From: Pseudomonadota bacterium
GTDB taxonomy: Bacteria; Pseudomonadota; Alphaproteobacteria; Rhizobiales; Rhizobiaceae
Direction of reading: 5' to 3'
Assembly (NCBI GenBank): GCA_023399635.1
Contig: JAEWOP010000144.1
Span: 1 to 33,686 of the forward strand
Length of the DNA stretch: 33,686 nt
In this document: in pieces, positions 1 to 7,709 of the stretch
How positions within the stretch are numbered: position 1 is the first letter of the stretch
Layout: the number at the start of each line of letters is the position of its first letter
Made by a program: the position numbers and the translations under genes
The notes under the pieces: model-generated
What the model was told of the DNA's origin: nothing
What the model saw: the letters and a program-made list of their open reading frames with translations, nothing else
Database searches by the model: none

Positions 1-643
1 TCACGATCGTCTGCCAGTCGGAGTGACCGAACGGCGTGTAGTTGATCATGATGTCTTCCTCGGCCACGCCCTTCGACATCAGGTAGGCCTTGAGGATCTT
101 GTTGGTGGTCTGCGGGTAGACGTAGTCGGTGCCGGCGAGAACCCAACGCTCGACGCCTTCGGTCTCGGCAAGATAGTCGACAGCGGGAATGGCCTGCTGG
201 TTTGGCGCGGCACCCGTGTAAAAGATGTTGCGCGAAGACTCCTCACCCTCATACTGGACCGGGTAGAACAGGATCGAGTTCAGCTCCTCGAACACCGGCA
301 ACACGGATTTGCGCGAGGACGACGTCCAGCAACCGAATACTGCGGCCACCTTGTCCTGTGAAATCAGCTGGCGAGCCTTTTCGGCAAACAGCGGCCAGTC
401 CGATGCCGGATCGACAACAACGGCTTCGAGCTTCTTGCCAAGCACCCCGCCCTTCTTGTTCTGCTCTTCCACCAGCATCAGCATGGCGTCCTTGAGCGTC
501 GTTTCGGAAATGGCCATGGTGCCGGAGAGCGAATGCAGCACCCCGATCTTGATCGTGTCTTCCTGCGCCAGGGCACTGTGGAAGGCTGTCGTGGACAGCG
601 CGGCGGCAAGCAATGCGCCGCCAAGTCTTGCGGAAATCTTCAT
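1..643 (-). CDS. urtA: Urea ABC transporter substrate-binding protein UrtA, 5' part only (cut by the window edge)
   Basis: This gene encodes the periplasmic binding protein of the UrtABCDE urea importer. The start is the ATG whose complement lies at 641-643, and 214 codons are visible before the left edge, about half of the usual ~430-residue protein. Residues 1 to about 27 form a signal peptide (basic start, Ala/Leu-rich core, ending AlaLeuAlaGln). The mature protein opens with the IKIGVLHSLSGTMA stretch and continues through the FGCWTSSRKSVLP and FYPVQYEGEE segments. These are typical of the urea/short-chain-amide branch of the Leu/Ile/Val-type type I binding proteins. The rest of the urt operon should lie to the left of the window. 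The gene is divergent from a transporter-fused kinase at 919, with 275 bp between them, which suggests control by that kinase and its regulator. Urea is the likely substrate; a short-chain amide is the alternative. Confidence 0.92.
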   Translation of the reverse strand, partial: MKISARLGGALLAAALSTTAFHSALAQEDTIKIGVLHSLSGTMAISETTLKDAMLMLVEEQNKKGGVLGKKLEAVVVDPASDWPLFAEKARQLISQDKVAAVFGCWTSSSRKSVLPVFEELNSILFYPVQYEGEESSRNIFYTGAAPNQQAIPAVDYLAETEGVERWVLAGTDYVYPQTTNKILKAYLMSKGVAEEDIMINYTPFGHSDWQTIV

Positions 644-918
644 GATGAAACCCCTCTTCTTGTTCCTTGGCAGCGGAAGTAAAAGTCTTAACCGTTGCTG
701 AACGGGACTATCGGGTGCTGCACCGCAAAACCGTATACGTCGAATGACGTATCGGAGGGGGAGAAGGGGGAAAGAGGCGCCAGGATCGAACTGTAGCCTA
801 CGGCGCCATGTGACGGCGTTCATGCGTGATCCTGCTTCCGTAGGGCTTGCAAATAATTCGTTCAAACAGGATGGTGCCCATTCTGCAGTCACATCAAAAT
901 GAGCGCTAGATAATAGGC
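644..918. promoter_or_regulatory. Divergent promoter region between urtA and the transporter-kinase gene
   Basis: This 275-bp gap must hold the promoters for urtA (leftward) and for the kinase-regulator pair (rightward). It contains no credible gene. Visible structure: a near CtrA-type motif TTAA-N7-TGAA at 688-702, a perfect 7+4+7 palindrome at 735-752, and two interlocked 7-bp inverted repeats between 781 and 844. I could not assign -35/-10 elements with confidence. The kinase start at 919 has no strong Shine-Dalgarno sequence. Confidence 0.6.
735..752. promoter_or_regulatory. Perfect palindrome ATACGTC-GAAT-GACGTAT, candidate response-regulator operator
   Basis: Both arms (735-741 and 746-752) are exact reverse complements with a 4-base spacer. 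The site lies 92 bp upstream of the urtA start codon and 167 bp upstream of the kinase start. An 18-bp dyad of this shape suits a dimeric LuxR-type helix-turn-helix protein such as the regulator encoded at 4292-5215. That link is inferred from position and symmetry only. Confidence 0.45.
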
Positions 919-3900
919 ATGGCCGCACGGCAACGCATCATTCCGGTCCGTCGCGAGTATAACCGCTGGGTGGCTGACCAGACGCTGGAAGATTATGCGC
1001 TCCGCTTTACGGCGAAGAGCGCCCGGCGTTTTTCGTCAAGCAGGATCTCGCACACCGCGATCGGCGCGATTTCCTTCCTGGCGCTGGAAGCGATCGGCGG
1101 CACGATAACCCTGTCCTACGGCACCACAAACGCCTTCTACGCGATTATCGTGGCGGCCGTCGCCATGCTTGTTGTGGGCCTGCCGATCAGCCGCTATGCA
1201 ATCCGCCACGGCGTCGACATCGATCTTCTCACCCGCGGCGCGAGCTTCGGCTATATCGGCTCCACGATCACGTCGCTGATCTATGCAAGCTTCACCTTCA
1301 TGCTGTTTGCAATCGAGGCATCGATCATGACCGGCGCGCTGGAGCTAGCCTTCGGCATCCCTCCCTGGATCGGCTACATCATCAGCGCCATCGTGGTCAT
1401 TCCACTGGTGATCTACGGCGTCCGGCTGATTTCCCGCTTTCAGCTGGTCACACAGCCTTTCTGGATCGTCCTCAACATCCTTCCCTTCATCTTCATCGCC
1501 TTCCTCGACTGGGAGAAATTCGATCTTTGGCGGGCATTCGCCGGCATTGACCACTCCAATGGCGAGGTTGGAGGTTCCGCTCCCTTCAATCTTCTTGAGT
1601 TCGGCGCTGCCTCCGCCGTCATCCTGGCGCTGATGCCGCAGATTGGCGAACAGGTCGATTTCCTGCGCTTCCTGCCCGCGGAAGGTCAAAGGAAGTGGCG
1701 CCACCGGCTGGCCGTCTTCCTTGCTGGGCCGGGATGGGTTGTGGTCGGCGTTCCAAAGCTGCTGGCGGGCTCGTTTCTGGCAGTGCTTACGCTTTCCACC
1801 GGCGTGCCGGTGGGGGAAGCCGCAGATCCCGCGCACATGTATCTGGCAGCCTTCGGCTACATGATCCCGAACGAGACGGCAGCGCTGCTATTGATGGCGG
1901 CATTCGTGGTCGTGTCGCAGTTGAAGATTAACGTGATGAATGCCTATGCCGGCTCGCTTGCCTGGTCGAACTTCTTTTCTCGCCTCACGCACAGCCATCC
2001 CGGCCGGGTGGTCTGGCTGATCTTCAACGTCGCCATCGCTCTTTTGCTGATGGAACTGGGCATCTACCGGCTGCTGGAAGAGACACTTGGTATCTTCTCC
2101 ATCATCGCTATGTCCTGGCTCTGCGCGATTTCGGCCGACCTCTTCATCAACAAGCCGCTCGGCCTTTCACCCCCTGGGATCGAGTTCAAGCGGGCGCATC
2201 TCTATGACATCAATCCCGTCGGACTCGGCGCCATGGGAGGATCCGCGGCTCTCGCGCTGGCTGCGCATTTCGGGCTCTTTGGCTCCGTCATGGCCTCGCT
2301 TTCCACTTATCTGACGCTGATCGCCTTCCTGCTGTCGCCGGCGCTGGCCTTTGCCACCAAGGGCAAGTTCTACCTCGCTCGCAAGCCACGCCACAGCTGG
2401 AAGAACCTCACCTCGATCACCTGCTCGATCTGCGAGCACCCCTTCGAGCCAGAAGACATGGCATGGTGCCCGGCTTATGCCGCGCCGATCTGCTCGCTCT
2501 GCTGCTCGCTCGACAGCCGTTGCCATGACATGTGCAAACCCAAGGCAAAGCTTCATGCACAGGTCGGCGCCGTAGCAAAGACCGTGCTTCCGCGAACGGT
2601 CGTTGAAAGCCTCACCACCCGACTCGGCCGATACGCAACCGCGGCCCTGCTGTCGATCTCCGTCATCGGCATTATCCTGAGCATGATCGCCTATCAGGCT
2701 GGCCTTGCCGCGCCGGCCAATGCCGAGGTGATCTACAGCACGATCTTCATCGTCTTCTTCGTCTTCGCCGTCATCGCCGGCATTGTGTGCTGGTTCTATG
2801 TGCTCGCCCATGACAGCCGGGTCGTCGCGGAAGAAGAATCCTCCCGACAGAACACCTTGCTGCTCCGAGAGATCGCCGCCCACAAGAAGACCGATGCGGC
2901 GCTTCAACAGGCCAAGGAAACTGCGGAAGCAGCGAACCGCGCCAAGAGCCGCTATGTGGTCGGGCTATCGCACGAACTACGCACTCCGCTCAACGCCGTG
3001 ATGGGCTATGCCCAGATCCTGGAACGCGACGCGAGCATCCCGGCGCCCCGGCAGTCGGCGATCAAGGTCATCAGGCGCTCAGCCGATCACCTGTCCGGGC
3101 TGATCGACGGGCTCCTCGACATTTCCAAGATCGAGGCCGGGCGCTTGCAGGTGTACTCGAACGAGATCAACATCCAGGATTTCCTCGACCAGATCGTCGA
3201 GATGTTCGGCCTTCAGGCGCAGGCCAAGGGGTTGCAGTTCGAGCATGAGCGAGCCCGTTCACTGCCGCAATATGTGCGGACCGACGAGAAACGCCTGCGC
3301 CAAATCCTCGTCAATCTCCTTTCCAACGCCATCAAGTTTACGGACGCCGGGATGGTGCGCTTCGACGTCGGCTACCGCAGTCAGGTTGCCACGTTTACGA
3401 TCGGCGATACCGGCCGCGGCATCGCCGAAAAAGACCTTGGACGGATCTATGAGCCGTTTCAGCGTGGCGAGGCGGAGACCGTCCGCCCCATGCCGGGCCT
3501 CGGGCTTGGGCTGACGATCACCCGGCTTTTGACGAACACGCTTGGCGGCGACATCTCCGTTTCCAGCGTCAAGGATGAGGGATCGACCTTTCGGGTGCGG
3601 CTGATGCTGTCAGCGGTCGACCGGCCGAGTACGGCACCCGCACCCGAACGGCGGATCGTTTCCTATAGCGGCCCCCGGCGCACGCTCATGGTGGTTGACG
3701 ACAACGAGGATCATCGCGACCTGATGCAGGAAGCACTGGCGCCGATGGACTTCGTGGTGCTGACTGCCAACAGCGGCCCGGACTGCCTGACCTTGATCGA
3801 GGGCGTGCGGCCGGACCTGTTTCTGATCGATATCTCCATGCCCGGCATGAGCGGCTGGGATCTCGTGACGCGGCTGCGGGACGCTGGGCACACTGCGCCG

Positions 3901-4299
3901 ATCATCATGCTGTCCGCCAATATCGGCGACGGTTCGGCGGCCAAGGCGGAAGGGCACAATGATGCTATCGGAAAGCCTGTCGATATGCGTCAGCTGAGTG
4001 ATCGGCTGGCGGTTCATCTCGGGCTGACCTGGATCTACGAAGACGAACTGCAGGCAAGGGCTGAGCCGGCCGCAGCCCCACCGGTTGTCATTCCTGATGA
4101 AAATCATCTGCAGGACCTGTTGCGGCTCGGCGAGATCGGCTACGTCCGGGGCATCGAATCCAAGCTCGCCGATCTTGCACAGACACAACAATACCAAGCC
4201 TTCGTTGCCGAACTGTCTGCCCATGTGCAAGCCTTCGACTTGGATGGCTACATGACCCTTCTCAACCGCTTCATTGGAGAAACTGCCGCCGATGGCTGA
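919..4299 (+). CDS. NCS1-permease-fused hybrid sensor histidine kinase
   Basis: This 1126-residue membrane protein probably senses a nitrogenous solute through a transporter-like input domain and starts a phosphorelay. Residues ~40-480 contain about 12 hydrophobic segments and resemble NCS1 (purine/cytosine/allantoin/hydantoin) permeases. A cluster of eight cysteines follows at 502, 505, 517, 525, 528, 529, 535 and 539, then two more membrane segments (~570-595 and ~603-631). The kinase core has the H box GLSHELRTPLN (His685), an N box near 799-807 (NLLSNAIKF), DTGRG at 830-834 and GLGLG at 860-864. A receiver follows with Asp927/Asp928, phospho-acceptor Asp971 and Lys1019, and then an ~85-residue helical tail. 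The next gene overlaps it. Its position divergent from urtA suggests urea or a related compound as the signal. The kinase call is firm; the ligand is inferred, and residual transport activity cannot be excluded. Confidence 0.9.
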   Translation: MAARQRIIPVRREYNRWVADQTLEDYALRFTAKSARRFSSSRISHTAIGAISFLALEAIGGTITLSYGTTNAFYAIIVAAVAMLVVGLPISRYAIRHGVDIDLLTRGASFGYIGSTITSLIYASFTFMLFAIEASIMTGALELAFGIPPWIGYIISAIVVIPLVIYGVRLISRFQLVTQPFWIVLNILPFIFIAFLDWEKFDLWRAFAGIDHSNGEVGGSAPFNLLEFGAASAVILALMPQIGEQVDFLRFLPAEGQRKWRHRLAVFLAGPGWVVVGVPKLLAGSFLAVLTLSTGVPVGEAADPAHMYLAAFGYMIPNETAALLLMAAFVVVSQLKINVMNAYAGSLAWSNFFSRLTHSHPGRVVWLIFNVAIALLLMELGIYRLLEETLGIFSIIAMSWLCAISADLFINKPLGLSPPGIEFKRAHLYDINPVGLGAMGGSAALALAAHFGLFGSVMASLSTYLTLIAFLLSPALAFATKGKFYLARKPRHSWKNLTSITCSICEHPFEPEDMAWCPAYAAPICSLCCSLDSRCHDMCKPKAKLHAQVGAVAKTVLPRTVVESLTTRLGRYATAALLSISVIGIILSMIAYQAGLAAPANAEVIYSTIFIVFFVFAVIAGIVCWFYVLAHDSRVVAEEESSRQNTLLLREIAAHKKTDAALQQAKETAEAANRAKSRYVVGLSHELRTPLNAVMGYAQILERDASIPAPRQSAIKVIRRSADHLSGLIDGLLDISKIEAGRLQVYSNEINIQDFLDQIVEMFGLQAQAKGLQFEHERARSLPQYVRTDEKRLRQILVNLLSNAIKFTDAGMVRFDVGYRSQVATFTIGDTGRGIAEKDLGRIYEPFQRGEAETVRPMPGLGLGLTITRLLTNTLGGDISVSSVKDEGSTFRVRLMLSAVDRPSTAPAPERRIVSYSGPRRTLMVVDDNEDHRDLMQEALAPMDFVVLTANSGPDCLTLIEGVRPDLFLIDISMPGMSGWDLVTRLRDAGHTAPIIMLSANIGDGSAAKAEGHNDAIGKPVDMRQLSDRLAVHLGLTWIYEDELQARAEPAAAPPVVIPDENHLQDLLRLGEIGYVRGIESKLADLAQTQQYQAFVAELSAHVQAFDLDGYMTLLNRFIGETAADG

Positions 4300-5215
4300 A
4301 GCTCCCTCCCCTCGTGACATCGTCCTTCTCGTTGACGACAGTCCCGAAGCTCTCGGTTTCCTGACCGAAGCCCTGGAGCAGTCCGGTTTTTCCGTGTTGA
4401 TCGCAACATCGGGTCGCGCGGCATTGAACATCGTTGATCGCATCACACCGGACCTCATCCTCCTCGATGCGGTGATGCCAGCCATGGACGGTTTTGAGAC
4501 ATGCCGGAAGCTGAAAGGCAATGCAGCCGTATCGCAGGTTCCGGTCATCTTCATGACCGGGCTGACGGAGACGGAGCATGTGGTGAATGCCCTGAATTCT
4601 GGCGGCGTGGATTACCTGACGAAGCCGATCAACATCGATGAGTTGCGGGCGCGGATACGGGTTCATCTTGCCAATGCGAGGTCGGCGCAGAGCGCCCGCG
4701 TGGCGCTGGATGCCGCAGGGCGACATCTGCTGGCCGTCAGGGGCGACGGCGGCATCCACTGGTCGACGCCGCAGGCGACGCGGCTGGTCAACGCAGCAAC
4801 GGGCAGCGACGACGGATTGGAGGCCGTGGCTAGCCGTATCGCTGCGTGGCTGGCAAGCGCGCAAGCGAGTAGTACCACTCGCGAGGGCAGCTTCTCTCTC
4901 ATGCTGAGGGCTGACGCCACCCTCCACGTCACCTATCTTGGCGCAATCGGAGCAGACGAATACCTGTTCCGGTTGACGGGTTCTGGCCAACGCGGCGGCC
5001 CTGAGGTGCTGCGCCAGCACTTCGCGCTGACCCTGCGGGAGTCGGAAGTGCTGGAGTGGATCGCCAAGGGCAAATCGAACCGCGACATCGGCGATATTCT
5101 CGGCCTTTCCGCGCGCACGGTGAACAAGCACCTCGAGCAGATCTATGTGAAGCTTGGCGTGGAAAATCGCGCCTCCGCAGCAGTGAAAGCAGCGCAAGTG
5201 ATGTACGAGGCCTAA
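4292..5215 (+). CDS. LuxR/NarL-family response regulator, partner of the transporter-kinase
   Basis: This is a 307-residue two-domain DNA-binding response regulator. The N-terminal receiver has the acidic pair Asp15/Asp16 (LLVDDSPE), phospho-acceptor Asp59 (LILLDAVMP), Thr89 and Lys111 (YLTKPI). A linker of about 120 residues has no motif I recognise. The C-terminus is a GerE/LuxR helix-turn-helix with LTLRESEVLEWIAKGKSNRDI and the recognition segment LSARTVNKHLEQIYVKLGV. I chose the ATG at 4292, which overlaps the kinase stop by 8 bp and has GGAGA at 4276-4280 upstream; a TTG at 4274 would add six residues. The overlap implies translational coupling with the kinase and a dedicated pair. A likely target is the divergent urtA promoter, perhaps at the palindrome at 735-752. 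It is followed by a strong terminator. Confidence 0.92.
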   Translation: MAEAPSPRDIVLLVDDSPEALGFLTEALEQSGFSVLIATSGRAALNIVDRITPDLILLDAVMPAMDGFETCRKLKGNAAVSQVPVIFMTGLTETEHVVNALNSGGVDYLTKPINIDELRARIRVHLANARSAQSARVALDAAGRHLLAVRGDGGIHWSTPQATRLVNAATGSDDGLEAVASRIAAWLASAQASSTTREGSFSLMLRADATLHVTYLGAIGADEYLFRLTGSGQRGGPEVLRQHFALTLRESEVLEWIAKGKSNRDIGDILGLSARTVNKHLEQIYVKLGVENRASAAVKAAQVMYEA

Positions 5216-5290
5216 GCCTCACTAGACCCAATTCGCGCGCTCGACACGGAATTGCCCTGGTAGCCTCACGGGGACCCCGGCTCAAACGAA

Positions 5291-5314
5291 AAAGCCCGGC
5301 CGAAGCCGGGCTTT
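5291..5314. terminator. Bidirectional rho-independent terminator
   Basis: The sequence is a perfect 10-bp stem, AAAGCCCGGC / GCCGGGCTTT, closed by the tetraloop CGAA. The A and T ends give U-runs in either direction. It lies between the convergent response-regulator gene (stop 5215) and braC (stop 5345) and probably terminates both transcripts. Confidence 0.9.
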
Positions 5315-5344
5315 CCGATCCTATTGCGCCTTCTGGCACACTTA

Positions 5345-6463
5345 TCAGTCTTCCTTCTGGAAGTAGCTGAAGTTGCCGTCTTCGCCCTTCTTCCACTCGT
5401 ACATGACGTAGCCTGGAAGCTTCGGGTCGCCCTTTTCGTCGAAGCCCATGTCGCCGAGAGCGGTTGGGAAGCTGTTTGCCTTCATCGCTTCGGCAATGGC
5501 TTCCGGCTCGTTGGAGCCGGCGGCCTTGGCTGCGCCTGCGATCACCTGCATGGCGGCATAGGAGTAGAGAGTATAGGCTTCCGGTTCGAAGCCCGAAGCA
5601 CGGAACTTCTCAACCAGTTCCTTGTTCTGCGGAGCCAGACGCGGGTCGGGACCGAAGGTGTTGAGCGTGCCTTCAACGGCATCACCAGCAATCGAAGCAA
5701 GTTCGTTGGAAACGATGCCGTCACCCGAAACAAGCGTGGCGTCGAGGCCCTGGTCAGCCGCCTGGCGGATGATCAGGCCAGCTTCCGTGTGAAGGCCGCC
5801 CCAGTAGATGATCGTAACGCCGGCTTCCTTCATCTTGGCGATGAGAGCGGAGAAGTCCTTGTCACCGGTGTTGACGCCTTCGCGGACAACTTCCGTCACG
5901 CCGGCAGCGTTCATTGCCTTCTTTGTCTCTTCGGCAAGACCCTGACCATAGGGGGTCTTGTCGTCGATGATCGCGATCTTCGCGTCCTTGAACTTGTCGG
6001 CGAGGTAGGCGCCAGCGATCGAGCCCTGCTGGTCGTCACGACCGCAGGTGCGGAAGGTGTTCCACAGGCCACGCTCGGTGAAGGTCGGGTTGGTGGAAGC
6101 CGGCGAAACCTGCAGGATGCCGTTTTCGGCATAGACCTCCGAAGCCGGGATCGAGACGCCCGAGTTGAAGTGACCGACGACGAACTTCACGCCATCAGCA
6201 ACGAACTTGTTGGCAACCGAGATGCCCTGCTTCGGGTCAGATACGTCGTCGCCGAGGACGATGCGAACCTGTTCGCCATTGAGGCCGCCGGCAGCGTTGA
6301 TTTCTGCAGCCGCCGCCTCAGCCCCCTTCTGGAGCTGTGCACCGAAGGCAGCGTTCGGACCGGTCATCGGGCCACCGACGCCGATCAGAACATCGGCCCA
6401 GGCGGAGCCGCCGAAGGCCATGACTGCAGTCAGTGCGACGGCCGAAAGAAGAGACTTCTTCAT
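5345..6463 (-). CDS. braC: Branched-chain/general amino acid ABC transporter substrate-binding protein
   Basis: This is a 372-residue periplasmic type I binding protein of the LivJ/LivK/BraC family, which captures amino acids for the adjacent permease. Residues 1-23 are a signal peptide with a clear Ala-X-Ala end (GSAWA). The mature protein starts DVLIGVGGPMTGPNAAFG, has the AEIN-AAGGLNGEQVRIV segment, and ends with the VMYEWKKGEDGNFSY region usual in the family. A GGGAG ribosome site precedes the ATG. It is the last gene of the bra block, after the small membrane-protein gene, separated by 139 bp that contain two dyads. The order livH-livM-livG-livF-orf-braC matches braDEFGC described in Rhizobium leguminosarum, whose Bra system also carries GABA and other L-amino acids. 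Exact specificity cannot be read from the sequence. Confidence 0.93.
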   Translation of the reverse strand: MKKSLLSAVALTAVMAFGGSAWADVLIGVGGPMTGPNAAFGAQLQKGAEAAAAEINAAGGLNGEQVRIVLGDDVSDPKQGISVANKFVADGVKFVVGHFNSGVSIPASEVYAENGILQVSPASTNPTFTERGLWNTFRTCGRDDQQGSIAGAYLADKFKDAKIAIIDDKTPYGQGLAEETKKAMNAAGVTEVVREGVNTGDKDFSALIAKMKEAGVTIIYWGGLHTEAGLIIRQAADQGLDATLVSGDGIVSNELASIAGDAVEGTLNTFGPDPRLAPQNKELVEKFRASGFEPEAYTLYSYAAMQVIAGAAKAAGSNEPEAIAEAMKANSFPTALGDMGFDEKGDPKLPGYVMYEWKKGEDGNFSYFQKED

Positions 6464-6507
6464 TATGTTACTCCCAGTTTTTATAAGCGGGTTGGATTAA
6501 GAGCCGA

Positions 6508-6531
6508 GCGCGATACCCACCATTATCGCGC
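6508..6531 (-). promoter_or_regulatory. Hairpin in the braC leader
   Basis: This is a perfect 8-bp inverted repeat (GCGCGATA / TATCGCGC) with an 8-base loop, located 45-68 bp upstream of the braC start codon. In the minus-strand transcript it has no U-run, so it looks like an RNA-stabilising or processing hairpin and not a terminator. Such elements often raise binding-protein levels over those of the membrane subunits. Confidence 0.5.
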
Positions 6532-6576
6532 CGGAAACTGTTCCACTCTAAGGTTGTCGAGTTTCACCTTTGCCCC

Positions 6577-6592
6577 AATCTGAGGCCAGATT
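6577..6592. promoter_or_regulatory. Small dyad downstream of the 117-residue membrane-protein gene
   Basis: AATCTG and CAGATT are exact reverse complements separated by 4 bases. The dyad lies just past the stop at 6603 and upstream of braC on the minus strand. It could be a weak transcript-end hairpin or a regulator site; nothing else supports either reading. Confidence 0.25.
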
Positions 6593-6602
6593 TTCGCGAC
6601 TG

Positions 6603-6956
6603 TCAATCTTTCTTCTTCCATGAGAAAGCAGAGGTTTGGTCGTAAAGCCAGTAGTAGTTGTCCACCATTTGCCGCGTCCTGCGCATCCTGAATCCGATAG
6701 TGGAAAGCACCAGCAGGACTACAAAATCCACGAGGTAATAGAACGGGCTGATGAACGGCCCTTCAAACAGCGAAAAGTGCAGGAAGCGCATCATCACTGC
6801 CAGGAGTGCCGTGTAGACCACGACGGTGACATAGCCATCCCAGCCTTCGGCAACAGCCTTGCCCGTGCGCCATGCGGTCCACAGGCCGATCAGCAACACG
6901 AGCCCGCGCAGAATATAACGGACGCCTGTGTCGGTTTCGAAAAATAGCCCTTGCAT
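6603..6956 (-). CDS. Small membrane protein encoded inside the bra operon (DUF6867-like)
   Basis: This 117-residue protein has three to four hydrophobic segments: roughly 13-30 (LRGLVLLIGLWTAW), 43-58 (VTVVVYTALLAVMMRF) and 70-89 (FYYLVDFVVLLVLSTIGFRM). It ends with a basic RMRRTRQMVDNYYWLYDQ stretch and a Lys-rich tail. The ATG at 6956 has a GGGAGAG ribosome site and lies 24 bp after the livF stop, so it is probably co-transcribed. I recognise it as the small protein that sits between the ATPase and binding-protein genes of rhizobial Bra operons; the DUF6867 label is from memory and unchecked. No function is known to me. Its place suggests an accessory role in assembly or regulation of the amino acid importer. 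Confidence 0.8.
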   Translation of the reverse strand: MQGLFFETDTGVRYILRGLVLLIGLWTAWRTGKAVAEGWDGYVTVVVYTALLAVMMRFLHFSLFEGPFISPFYYLVDFVVLLVLSTIGFRMRRTRQMVDNYYWLYDQTSAFSWKKKD

Positions 6957-6980
6957 CTCAATCTCTCCCTGACGCGCGGC

Positions 6981-7709
6981 TCAATGCCGGCCCCCTTCGA
7001 GGTAGGCGGCGCGCACTTCCGGATTTGTCAGCAGTTCCCTGCCCGAGCCCGTCATCGTCACCTTGCCATTGACCATCACATAGGCGCGGTCGGAAAGCCG
7101 CAGGGCGGCGAATGCGTTCTGCTCGACGAGGAAGACGGTCAACCCCTCCTCCTGATTGAGCTTCTTGATTGCCTCGAAGATCCCCTTGACGATCAACGGC
7201 GCAAGGCCGAGTGACGGCTCATCCAGCAAAAGCAGCTTTGGCCGCGCCATCAGGGCGCGCCCGATTGACAGCATCTGCTGCTCCCCACCGGAAAGCGTAC
7301 CGCCGCGCTGGGCTTGACGCTCCTTCAGGCGCGGAAACAGCGTGAAGATCTTTTCGACGTCCTCATTGAAGTATTTGAGGTTGTCGAGGCCGGCGCCCAT
7401 TTGCAGGTTCTCAAAGACGGTCATGCGCGGGAAGATGCGGCGACCTTCCGGGGACTGCGCAATGCGACGCCGTGCAATGAGATGCGTCGGCTGCTGCGTG
7501 ATGTCCTCGCCGTCGAAGATGATGGAGCCGTGGCGAGCCTGGGGGCTGCCGCAGATGGTCATCATCAGCGTCGACTTGCCGGCCCCGTTCGCCCCGATGA
7601 GGCTCACGATTTCGCCGCGGTTGACATGAATATCCACCCCATCGAGGGCGCGGATATTGCCGTAAAAGGTTTGCACCCCCTGGACTTTGAGAAGAGGTTC
7701 AGTGGACAT
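6981..7709 (-). CDS. livF: Branched-chain amino acid ABC transporter ATP-binding protein LivF/BraG
   Basis: This is a 242-residue ATPase subunit, one of the two nucleotide-binding proteins that drive the amino acid importer from the cytosolic face. Visible motifs are Walker A GANGAGKST (39-47), the Q-loop region AQSPEGRRIFPRMTVFENL (84-102), the ABC signature LSGGEQQ (139-145) and Walker B LLLLDEPSLGL (159-169). The PEGRRIFPRMTV motif and the LAPLIVKGIF segment are characteristic of LivF rather than LivG. The length matches the family. The start codon overlaps the livG stop by one base (TGATG), which indicates tight translational coupling. Confidence 0.95.
   Translation of the reverse strand: MSTEPLLKVQGVQTFYGNIRALDGVDIHVNRGEIVSLIGANGAGKSTLMMTICGSPQARHGSIIFDGEDITQQPTHLIARRRIAQSPEGRRIFPRMTVFENLQMGAGLDNLKYFNEDVEKIFTLFPRLKERQAQRGGTLSGGEQQMLSIGRALMARPKLLLLDEPSLGLAPLIVKGIFEAIKKLNQEEGLTVFLVEQNAFAALRLSDRAYVMVNGKVTMTGSGRELLTNPEVRAAYLEGGRH

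Noticed and set aside
688..702. TTAA-N7-TGAA upstream of urtA as a CtrA site
   Set aside because: One mismatch, and no reason to expect cell-cycle control of urea uptake. With several near matches in the window I accept only those beside cell-cycle or envelope genes or with an exact match.
5324..6583. A 419-codon open frame on the plus strand opposite braC
   Set aside because: It is fully antisense to a clear binding-protein gene with signal peptide and ribosome site, and its translation shows no family features. It reflects GC-rich codon use on the other strand.
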